64,000 nt of DNA from Opitutus sp. (GTDB lineage Bacteria; Verrucomicrobiota; Verrucomicrobiia; Opitutales; Opitutaceae): positions 108,195 to 172,194 of the forward strand of contig PNJQ01000001.1 of assembly GCA_013821985.1 (NCBI GenBank), written 5' to 3'. Below, one piece after another: positions 28,026-36,342 of the stretch. Each line of letters opens with the position of its first letter. Position 1 is the first letter of the stretch. The position numbers and the translations under genes are program-made. Below the pieces are notes generated by a model, which saw only the letters and a program-made list of their open reading frames with translations, searched no databases and was not told the origin of the DNA.

Positions 28026-30679
28026 TCGCGCAGTCCTTCCACCTGCAGCTGTCGGAACATGAAGAAGAAAGCATCCGGCGGTGGCCGGGGCACCTCGACG
28101 AAGTGCATGATCCGGCCCTCGCGTTCGCCGGAGAACTTGTAGTGGTTCAACGCGGTCTCGCGCAGCGGCTGTCCGCTCGTTTCCGCACTGCGCTTCACGT
28201 CCGGATAGCGCTCCAGGTAGTCCGCCCAGTTCGCCTCGGGCAGCAGAGGAGCGTCACGGAGTTCGATGATGTTTTCGCCCGGCCGGGCGGCGAATTCGAT
28301 CGCGATGTTGTGCCACGTCACGGCGTCGTGGAATTGAACGCGGCGTTGTTCCTCCCCGTTGATCACGACGGAGAGGATCGCTTGGGTGCGAATGTGCAGC
28401 CGCACGTCGAGCCGGAGCCGCAGGCGGGCGAGTGTTGGCGTCGGAAGAACGATGAGCGTGATATTCTCCGCACGCGCCCAGCGGATGCGGGGCAGCTGCC
28501 ACTGCGGGAATGGGCCCTCGATCGCCGTCAGTCCGGAGCTGACCTGCAGCGGACCGGGGCCGGCGTTGCTGACCAGTTCGGCCAAAAAGAGACGTCGCGG
28601 GTCGGCCGGCGTCGTGTCCTCGGCTACCGATTCGACATAGTCGGCCAGGGTCGCTTCCCCGAGAAGCCGGTTCTCCTCTTGGCCGACGATCTGGAATTGC
28701 AGAAACTTCAGGTCGCGGGACGCGGCGACTTCCTGTTCGCCTTGCTCGCGGAAGGTGGCCAGCAGCCGTCGCTGTCCGTCATCGTGCACGCCCCAGATCT
28801 CCAGGCGCGCATGGTCCGGGGGATTGAGTCCGCGCATATCGACGAGAAGCCGGCGAGTCGCAGCGTCGTGCGCGACCTGAGTGATCGTCACCAGGAGCGT
28901 GCGGTCGGCGGGTATGGGCTGCTTTTCGGCGGCATCTCCGGCCAAGCCAAAATAATCGCGGGCCAGCTGGGCTGGTCCCGCCCGCCCGAGAAATTCGACT
29001 CCGGCGGTGGGTTTGTCCGGAAACGCGATCATCACGTAGGCCGGACCCCCGGCGAGCTGTCGCAGCGGCCGCTCCTTGTCGCTCGTCGAGCGGGAAATGA
29101 GATTGTAGGCGTCCGACACACTCGGTCCCCGTGCCGCATAGCGCTGTTGCTGCTGCCGGCGCATCAGTAAAAAAAGCAGCGGGTCCTCACCGTCGGAGCT
29201 GAAGTTGATGCGGGTGGCTTCCGCCACGCGCAGCGCCAGCAGCGGGGGAATCTGGGCGGTCGCCGGCGCGACGAGAGCAGGTTTCGTGAGCGCGGCGAGC
29301 GGCTGGTTGGCATTGTGCCAGAGGTAAAGGTAGCCTGACCACAGCCCGGTGCCCACCAGCACCCCCGCCACCGCGAGCCGCGCCGACGGTCGCGGCAAGG
29401 CGTCCAGCCCGAGCGCGAGCGCGGGGGCGGACAAGAGCAGCGCCGGAAACAGCAGACCGGAGTCAACCGGGACCCAGCGGCTCGCGGCGAGGGCGGCCGC
29501 GACCCAGACGAAGGTCGCGGCGGCCAACCAGGTCGCGGTCTTGGCGCCGTTTGGTCGCCGAAGGACGAGGATTGTCGCCGAGAGCAGGATAGCCAACCCC
29601 GGCACGCCCCAGCCGACCGAATCTTCCGTCGGCGCGAGCAGCGGCGTCGGCACCTTCCAGAGGGGCTGAAGCCACGAAAAATCGAAGCCGGCCGGAGCGG
29701 AGATGGTCCGGCGCAACGAAGCGAGCAGTTGAGGCAGATCGGCGGAGAGGGCTGTTGCGGTGTTGACGGCAAAGGGCAACAGCCCGAAGGCCAATGCCAG
29801 CGCCGCCGCCCCGCGATGCTCCCGCGGCAACCCGCGTGCGGCACACCAACCGGCGAATCCCACGGAGACCGCGAGCGTAATGTCCAGCCGGCAACCGGCG
29901 GCGAGTCCGGCCAGAAGCCCGGCGAATATCGCCGAACGCCGCTGGCCGTGCCGCGACCAGTCGATGGCGAAAACGACGGAGCCGAGCAGGCTCGCCGCGA
30001 CCGGAAGGGCCACATCCGCGGTGCTCGCGTAGGCGAGGACGGGCGTGGTGAGGAGGGCCGCACTCGCGGCGATGACGGCGGCGCTGCGGCCGGTTCCGCT
30101 CAATAGGCAGAGGCGATAGGCCGCCAGACCACAGAGTCCCCACGCGCCGAGGCTGAGAAAATTCAGGACCGAGAACGGGGGTTGGTAAACCAGCACCCAC
30201 GTCTGGAGCAGACCATAGTTGAACGGGAGCAGGACCTGGCGCGCGTCCGCCGCTTGCAGCATGAACACGCTGCCGCCGCCGGCCTGGAACAAGGCGCGCG
30301 GCAATTCGTAAGCGATGGCATTGGTCCGCGACGGAAGGAAAGTCGCCGCCGCGGCTGCACTCGCCAGACCAACCGCTGCGACGACGACCACGAACACGCT
30401 GGGCCAGCCGAGCGGCGCCGCGTCGTCCCGGGTGGGGGCAAGCGCCGAACGGCGCGCGACGAGCCATGTTCCCAGCGCCAGCGCCAGCGATGTCACGAGC
30501 AACACGGCCGGTTGCCCAAAAAGGCGGAAGGGCGAGAGTAACAGCGCGGTCGCGACCAGGTTGGCCCAGGCGATGGCCGCGGCGGCGAGGAGGCAGTATG
30601 CGGTCCGATGGGTCCACCGCCGGGCTGCTCCGACGGACAACCAGATCAGCAGGACGACATGGATCAGAAGCAGGTCCAT
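28022..30679 (-). CDS. GT-C-like membrane glycosyltransferase with ~450-aa beta-rich C-terminal extension and YPDV module
   Basis: MDLLLIHVVLLIWLSVGAARR...; C-terminus EGPFPQWQLPRIRW...ENIIELRDAPLLPEANWADYLERYPDVK...HYKFSGEREGR. Track start 31474 is upstream read-through across the adjacent MTase. Confidence 0.78.
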   Translation of the reverse strand: MDLLLIHVVLLIWLSVGAARRWTHRTAYCLLAAAAIAWANLVATALLLSPFRLFGQPAVLLVTSLALALGTWLVARRSALAPTRDDAAPLGWPSVFVVVVAAVGLASAAAAATFLPSRTNAIAYELPRALFQAGGGSVFMLQAADARQVLLPFNYGLLQTWVLVYQPPFSVLNFLSLGAWGLCGLAAYRLCLLSGTGRSAAVIAASAALLTTPVLAYASTADVALPVAASLLGSVVFAIDWSRHGQRRSAIFAGLLAGLAAGCRLDITLAVSVGFAGWCAARGLPREHRGAAALALAFGLLPFAVNTATALSADLPQLLASLRRTISAPAGFDFSWLQPLWKVPTPLLAPTEDSVGWGVPGLAILLSATILVLRRPNGAKTATWLAAATFVWVAAALAASRWVPVDSGLLFPALLLSAPALALGLDALPRPSARLAVAGVLVGTGLWSGYLYLWHNANQPLAALTKPALVAPATAQIPPLLALRVAEATRINFSSDGEDPLLFLLMRRQQQQRYAARGPSVSDAYNLISRSTSDKERPLRQLAGGPAYVMIAFPDKPTAGVEFLGRAGPAQLARDYFGLAGDAAEKQPIPADRTLLVTITQVAHDAATRRLLVDMRGLNPPDHARLEIWGVHDDGQRRLLATFREQGEQEVAASRDLKFLQFQIVGQEENRLLGEATLADYVESVAEDTTPADPRRLFLAELVSNAGPGPLQVSSGLTAIEGPFPQWQLPRIRWARAENITLIVLPTPTLARLRLRLDVRLHIRTQAILSVVINGEEQRRVQFHDAVTWHNIAIEFAARPGENIIELRDAPLLPEANWADYLERYPDVKRSAETSGQPLRETALNHYKFSGEREGRIMHFVEVPRPPPDAFFFMFRQLQVEGLRE

Positions 30680-30687
30680 GACGCGGC

Positions 30688-31284
30688 TCAGGAAAGCGGA
30701 GCAGGAGAGTCCGCGTGGACCAGTGCGGCGAAGCTGTTCAGGCCGAACTGAAACGTCTCGTAATGACGCAGGCGGAAACCCGCACGCGACGCGAGTCGCG
30801 CGATGTCCGCTTCGCTCCAGTAATGTTTGTGATCCGCGATCTCCGGCCCGGAGATGATTTTTAATTTGAAGGCGAGAAATTCGAGCAGCGGCCGCGATTT
30901 CGGCGTCGGCGTCGTAAGCAACACCGAGCCGCCCGGCCGCAGCAACCGGCGAAACTCGGTGAAGAGTCGGTCCACCTGGTCGAGCGGGATGTGCTCGAGC
31001 ACGGCCAGAATCGTCAGGTGGTCGAAACTGCCGTCGGCATAGTCGAAGCGATCCTGAAAACGAAACTGGCGGATCTCGAGGTTCGGGGCCGGCCGGCTCG
31101 AGGCCGCATCGTAATCGATGCCGACCCCGGAACGAATGTGGGCCGCTATGCCGCGCAGGAACAGCGCTTGATGTCCGCAGCCGAAATCGAGCACTTCCGT
31201 GTCGGGGCGGATCTGGCGGTTCACGATGCGCGAACGCCACCGGCAGATGAACAGGTCGAGCGCGTTGAAATCCTTCGTCCCCAT
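30688..31284 (-). CDS. Class I SAM-dependent methyltransferase
   Basis: TEVLDFGCGHQALFLRGIAAHIRSGVGIDYD...FDHLTILAVLEHIPLDQVDRLFTEFRRLLRPGGSVLLTTPTP. Confidence 0.88.
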   Translation of the reverse strand: MGTKDFNALDLFICRWRSRIVNRQIRPDTEVLDFGCGHQALFLRGIAAHIRSGVGIDYDAASSRPAPNLEIRQFRFQDRFDYADGSFDHLTILAVLEHIPLDQVDRLFTEFRRLLRPGGSVLLTTPTPKSRPLLEFLAFKLKIISGPEIADHKHYWSEADIARLASRAGFRLRHYETFQFGLNSFAALVHADSPAPLS

Positions 31285-31293
31285 ACGCGCGGC

Positions 31294-32247
31294 TTAGTTC
31301 GATCGCGTGCTGCGCAGTTGTTTGGTGACAACCCGCTCGACCTCGAGCAGCCGCTGGTTGACCGAGCTGAGCACGAGCCCGAGGGCGAGATTTAGGAACG
31401 CGACCATATAACAGGAGATCGCCACGATGGCGCTGGCGCGGCTCACCACCCGATGATCGCTCAACAGTTCCCAAGCGGGCAGGGCACTGGCGGCGAGCGC
31501 GGCGACGAAGAGGACGAGCGCAAAGCTGCCGAACAGCGTCAGCGGCTTGTAGGACCGCATCAGCAAGAAGAGTCGGAGCAGGACGCGGATGCCGTCAGGC
31601 AGCGTGCGCAGCTTCGAAAAACTTCCAGAGGGACGCTCACCGTAGGGTGCCTCGATTTCCCGAATCACGACGCCGCGATACAAGCTCTGGACGGTGAGCT
31701 CGGTCTCGACGTCGAAGCCATGCGAAGTGACCGGGATGTCGCGGGCACAGGCGCGCGTGAAGGCGCGATAGCCAGAAAAGATATCTGAAATCTGGGCGTG
31801 GAAGATCTTGTTGATGATCCAGCAGACGAGCTGGTTGCCGGCGACGTGGAACTTGCGGAACGATTTATCGCTATACTGCTGAAGCCGCGCCGCGACGGTC
31901 ATGTCGGCGTCTCCGGCAAGAACCGGCGCGAGGAGGCGATGCACGGCGGTGGAATCGTAGGTGCCGTCACCGTCCACCATCACGACGATATCTTCGGTGA
32001 GGACTTCGAACATCGACGCGACCACGTAGCCCTTGCCTTGGCGTTTCTCGCGGATGACGGTCGCGCCGGCGGCACGGGCGATCGCAGCGGTGCGGTCCGT
32101 GCAGTTGTTGTCGAAGACGTAGATCTTGGCGTCCGGCAGTTCGGACCGGAAATCCGCGATGACTTTTTCGATCGTCTTCTCCTCTTGGTAACAAGGGATG
32201 GCGATCGCGATGCTGGGGACCGAAGAAGGCGAAGTGGCTGGGGCCAT
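31294..32247 (-). CDS. GT2 (DPM-synthase-like) with C-terminal TM helices
   Basis: SIAIAIPCYQEEKTIEKVIADFRSELPDAKIYVFDNNCTDRTAAIARAAGATVIREKRQGKGYVVASMFE...DIVVMVDGDGTYD. Confidence 0.9.
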   Translation of the reverse strand: MAPATSPSSVPSIAIAIPCYQEEKTIEKVIADFRSELPDAKIYVFDNNCTDRTAAIARAAGATVIREKRQGKGYVVASMFEVLTEDIVVMVDGDGTYDSTAVHRLLAPVLAGDADMTVAARLQQYSDKSFRKFHVAGNQLVCWIINKIFHAQISDIFSGYRAFTRACARDIPVTSHGFDVETELTVQSLYRGVVIREIEAPYGERPSGSFSKLRTLPDGIRVLLRLFLLMRSYKPLTLFGSFALVLFVAALAASALPAWELLSDHRVVSRASAIVAISCYMVAFLNLALGLVLSSVNQRLLEVERVVTKQLRSTRSN

Positions 32248-32355
32248 GGTTACGTCAGGAAAAACTTAGGTGGCTGCGGCGGACAAAGGCAAACTCCGAG
32301 GGAGTCGGTTTTGGGTCCGCGTGTCGACGGGCATTTCTCGCGGCAGCGCCCGCGG

Positions 32356-33507
32356 TCAAGCCGTTTTCACGATAACGACCCGATGAGAGCGGACGTAAGC
32401 GCGCAGTCGCTGCCAGCGGTCAGCCGCCACAGCGAGGAGCACTGTCGCGCCGAGACAGATGAGCACGATCAGCTCGGGTTGCGCGCGACAGGATTGGAGG
32501 GCATCGGCGTAGCGCCACACGCCAAAATAGAGCACGAGGATGTGCCAAAGATAAATCTCGAGCGTGAAACGGCCGAGGAACGAAATCAGGCCCGGCCGGA
32601 TCGACCAGCCGAAGATCAAGCCCAAGCCAAGCCCTCCCACCATCCCGAGGTCATAGATCAGCATCTCCGGCCGAGCATACGCGAAGTCGAGCCGGTTGAA
32701 TTGGAAGTGATCGCCCATGACGGTGCGGTCGAGGAGGTGACGCGCGTTCCAGGCCATGGCCCCGAAAGCGGCGAGGAACGCCAGCAACGCGAGCCAGGGC
32801 GCGGCGCGGCGCGGGATCAGGCCGGTAATCTCCCGGAAGTGCAGGCCCGCGAAAAAATAGAACGTCCAGAACAGCACGTTCGGCCGGCCCCACACATAAT
32901 AGTTGAGAGTGCCGCGATCACACAGCCACCCGAGCGTCAGATGCAGTATGAGTAATAGTGTGGCCAGCACGGCGGCCCATCCGCCCGGACTGAGGGGCAT
33001 CGCCTGCTGCAGCCAGCCCGGCAGGGCTTTCAGGAGAGGTTGCAGCAGGTAAAGTTGCAGAATGAGAGGAATGAAATACAGCGTGGGCTCCACGCCGGAA
33101 AACAGCAGGCGGTGGGCGAGCCAAGTGAGTTTTTCGGCGATCGTCGGCAATTGTTGCCAGGCGGCGTAATGATTGAGCAGAAAGAACGCGGCGACGCTCG
33201 CGATGAAGTAGGGGACCGCGATGCGGCGGAAACGTCCTTGATAGTATTCCGTGAGAGAGCCGGTGTTTTTCGAGAGACCAGCCAGCAGTCCGGAAAGGAA
33301 GACGAACAGCGGCACCGCGAAGCCGAAGAACTGATTCAGTGCCAGGCCGAGGTAGAAAGAGGGGCTCCACGCATGGATGTCCGTCGTCACGAAACTCCCA
33401 GCAAAATGCACGCAGACCACGCCGAAGATGCTCCAACCGCGCAGCACATCGATGTAGGCGTTGCGCGGCGCTGCGGGATGTCCAGGACCTGTCGCTGCGA
33501 CGGTCAT
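32356..33507 (-). CDS. OafA-like acyltransferase family 3 membrane protein
   Basis: RNAYIDVLRGWSIFGVVCVHFAGSF...FLSGLLAGLSK...multi-TM. Confidence 0.88.
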   Translation of the reverse strand: MTVAATGPGHPAAPRNAYIDVLRGWSIFGVVCVHFAGSFVTTDIHAWSPSFYLGLALNQFFGFAVPLFVFLSGLLAGLSKNTGSLTEYYQGRFRRIAVPYFIASVAAFFLLNHYAAWQQLPTIAEKLTWLAHRLLFSGVEPTLYFIPLILQLYLLQPLLKALPGWLQQAMPLSPGGWAAVLATLLLILHLTLGWLCDRGTLNYYVWGRPNVLFWTFYFFAGLHFREITGLIPRRAAPWLALLAFLAAFGAMAWNARHLLDRTVMGDHFQFNRLDFAYARPEMLIYDLGMVGGLGLGLIFGWSIRPGLISFLGRFTLEIYLWHILVLYFGVWRYADALQSCRAQPELIVLICLGATVLLAVAADRWQRLRAYVRSHRVVIVKTA

Positions 33508-36341
33508 GGCTGGCGGAATCCGTCCACGCGCAGGCGGCGGAAGATATAGTAAAGCTGGTCAGGACCCGCGATGCGCTCCGTCTGGCGGTGGGTGAAAAGG
33601 GAGCGGCGCTCGCGCTGGCCGAATGCCTCCCAATGTTCCTGCGCACCTTTTTCCAAGGGGATGTTTTGGGACACGAGGTAATCCTTCACGTCCGGGTAGC
33701 GCGCCAGATAGTCCATCCAGTCGGGCACGTCGGTGACCGCGACGTTACGGAATTCGATGATGTTTTTCCCGGGCTTCGCGGGGAGTTGCAAAGATTGGAT
33801 GAGCCAACGCTTGGGGCCCTCCCATCGGTAGGCCTTCACCGTTTCGCCGTTGTGCACCACGTCGATCCACGCGCCTTCGCGGGCGTGCAGCGCCAACTCG
33901 AACGAAAGGTTGAGCGTGCCGAGTTGATTGCTCCCGGGAATCTCGAGCCGGACCACCGGGGCCTTCGCCCAGCGAATGAGCGGCAGGTCCCATTGCGGAT
34001 ACGGCCCTTCCGGCGCCGCGAGCCCCTCGGTCGTGATCGAGGTCTTGAGCGGGAAGGCGACGAGTTCCTCCGCAAAGAGCGACATCGGATCGTGCGGAGT
34101 CTCCGCTTCGGCCGGCTGATCGCGGAACAAGTAGGGCACGTCGCTCGAGCCCAGCAGCCGCTGGTCGGCGCGGTCGCGGATCCGCACCGTAAAGCGGCGG
34201 AACGGTCGGGTGATCGAGACTTTCGCCTCGCCGGTGTGATCGAACTCCGCGAGTTCCTCGGAACTGTTATCCGCGTAGTCCACTCCGACGATCACGCGCG
34301 CGGCATCGGCGGGATTCAGCCCGGCGACCTTGATGCGGGTATGAATATAGCGGTTCGGCTCGCGCGGGGCATAATAAAATTCGACGAGCACGTTGCGGTT
34401 CGCCTCCGCGGACGGCTTTTCATTGGGATGGGCCGCGAGTCCATAGTAATCGAGCGCCGGCTGGCCTTGCCCGATGGTGCCGAGAAATTCCACGCCAGCC
34501 GTCCGTTTAGTGGGGAATGGCGCGAGGGTGTAAGAAGAGAGCTGCTCGATGTTGCTGTAGGCGACCTTGCGAACGAAGCCCCATTCCGAGAACACCTGAT
34601 AGGCCGCCGGATCGATGGCATCGAAGGACGTGAAGCGCTGGCGCTTGCCCGCGGCCATGAGCAGGAAGATCCGCTCGTTGCCGTCGGTGGAGTGGATGTT
34701 GACGCGCGGCTCGGCGGCGATGCGCTCGATCATGGTGGCGGGTAACGTGGGCCACGCCGGCGGCGGTGGTTGGCCGGCCCAGAGCGGCGCGAAGGGACGG
34801 CTCGTGTTGTTGAAAAGGTAGATCGCGGCGAGCCAGAGCGAGCAGAAGGCAAGAAAGCCTAATCCGGAACGCACGCGCGGCCGAAACTTCGCTCCGCCTG
34901 CGTCAATGCACGCGCCCAGACAGGGGGTGAGCACGAGGATGGCGGGAACGAAATACCGTTGGTTGTAGAGCGACCATTTGTTCAGCACGAAATAGGTGGC
35001 GAACCAGCCCAGGCCGAGCGCGGCAAGCCATACCACCGGAGTGGTAAACCGCCGCCAGCGCACCAAACAATAGACACCGGCAAGAAATACGACCGGGCCG
35101 GTGAGTCCGAAAAATACATGGTCTTCGTTCAGGTCGGGCGGGAACAAGTAGAGAGGGGAGAAGGCGTAGGCTTCGTTCCAGTTCGGGAAAAACGTGCGGG
35201 CGCCCCACGCATTGAGTTCGGCCGTGATCTTGAGATCGAAGACGAAGCGGTGCAGCGGCTCGAGAAAGAGTTGAATGAGGTAAGCCGAGCCCGTTTGCAG
35301 GACCGACCAGACCGAGAACGGCCGGTTCAGGGTGAAGTCGTAGGTCTTGTTGATCCACTCGCCTTTTTCCGCGAGGTTGATGGCGGCGAACGGCGACGCC
35401 AGTGCCAGTGCGACCACTCCCGCCGGGATCCATGCGGCGACGCCGCGCATGAACGCGGCGAAACGTCGGTCGCGCCAGTGTTGCACGGCCAGCACGACCA
35501 GGATCAGCGCGCCCGTTGGACCGAAAAACACCACCGTCAGCTTCGAACCCGCGGTCAATCCGGCAGCGACGCCCGCCAGCAACGCGAAACGTTGTCCGGA
35601 CGTTTCACGCCAGCGCAGGGCGAAAACGAGGGCGCAGAGCAGCGCCACTCCGGTGGGCAGATCGTTCGTCGTCGCGGTTCCCTGCGCCAAAACCTGCGTC
35701 GAAGTCAGCGCCAGCCACGTCGCAATGAGACTCGCGTTGGCGCTCAATGCGGCCAGCCGGCAGAGGCGGTAGAGCGCCAGTCCACCCGTCAGCCACGCGA
35801 ACAGGTTGATGAAATTGATCGCCTGCACCGGCACGTTGTGAAGCAGCACCACAAGCTGCAGCAGATTGTAATTGAACGGAAAGTAGATCTGCCGCGGATT
35901 CCCGGTCTCGAAGTGCGCGAGGTCGCCCTGCCCGATGTAATACATCGCGCGTGGCAGGTGATACGTGAGCGTATCGTAGTTGTTCGGTTCGTAGGTCGCG
36001 GCGACCCGGATCGCCACGTAGAGTAGGGGAGCGAGCGTGAGACCGCAGGCGAGCAGCAGGCGCGTCGCCGGGATTTCCTCGCGCTGCAGCGGTGCGGGCT
36101 CCGGTTTCAGCCAGCGCAACGCCAGCCAGGTGACCAGCGCGAGGAGCAGTGACGTGCGGAAAAACCACACTGTGTTGCCGAGCTGTTCGAACGAGGCGAG
36201 CGCGAGGCTCGTGAGCACGATGTTCGTCCACGCCAGCGTGGCGGCCGCGAGGATGCGATCGATCGGGTGACGCACGCTGTGGCGCGCCGCCGCCCAGGAG
36301 GCGCACGCCAGCGTCGCGAGATGCGCGAGAAATAATGCCAT
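33504..36341 (-). CDS. GT-C-like membrane glycosyltransferase with beta-rich C-terminal extension and YPDV module
   Basis: Multi-TM N-terminal half; C-terminus EGPYPQWDLPLIRWAKAP...KNIIEFRNVAVTDVPDWMDYLARYPDVKDYL...HWEAFGQRERR; paralogue of 28022-30679. Confidence 0.82.
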   Translation of the reverse strand: MALFLAHLATLACASWAAARHSVRHPIDRILAAATLAWTNIVLTSLALASFEQLGNTVWFFRTSLLLALVTWLALRWLKPEPAPLQREEIPATRLLLACGLTLAPLLYVAIRVAATYEPNNYDTLTYHLPRAMYYIGQGDLAHFETGNPRQIYFPFNYNLLQLVVLLHNVPVQAINFINLFAWLTGGLALYRLCRLAALSANASLIATWLALTSTQVLAQGTATTNDLPTGVALLCALVFALRWRETSGQRFALLAGVAAGLTAGSKLTVVFFGPTGALILVVLAVQHWRDRRFAAFMRGVAAWIPAGVVALALASPFAAINLAEKGEWINKTYDFTLNRPFSVWSVLQTGSAYLIQLFLEPLHRFVFDLKITAELNAWGARTFFPNWNEAYAFSPLYLFPPDLNEDHVFFGLTGPVVFLAGVYCLVRWRRFTTPVVWLAALGLGWFATYFVLNKWSLYNQRYFVPAILVLTPCLGACIDAGGAKFRPRVRSGLGFLAFCSLWLAAIYLFNNTSRPFAPLWAGQPPPPAWPTLPATMIERIAAEPRVNIHSTDGNERIFLLMAAGKRQRFTSFDAIDPAAYQVFSEWGFVRKVAYSNIEQLSSYTLAPFPTKRTAGVEFLGTIGQGQPALDYYGLAAHPNEKPSAEANRNVLVEFYYAPREPNRYIHTRIKVAGLNPADAARVIVGVDYADNSSEELAEFDHTGEAKVSITRPFRRFTVRIRDRADQRLLGSSDVPYLFRDQPAEAETPHDPMSLFAEELVAFPLKTSITTEGLAAPEGPYPQWDLPLIRWAKAPVVRLEIPGSNQLGTLNLSFELALHAREGAWIDVVHNGETVKAYRWEGPKRWLIQSLQLPAKPGKNIIEFRNVAVTDVPDWMDYLARYPDVKDYLVSQNIPLEKGAQEHWEAFGQRERRSLFTHRQTERIAGPDQLYYIFRRLRVDGFRQP

Positions 36342-36342
36342 G

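Noticed and set aside
28022-31474. Track ORF of 1150 aa
   Set aside because: N-terminal ~265 residues are an out-of-frame read of the MTase gene 30688-31284; the real start is ATG 30679.
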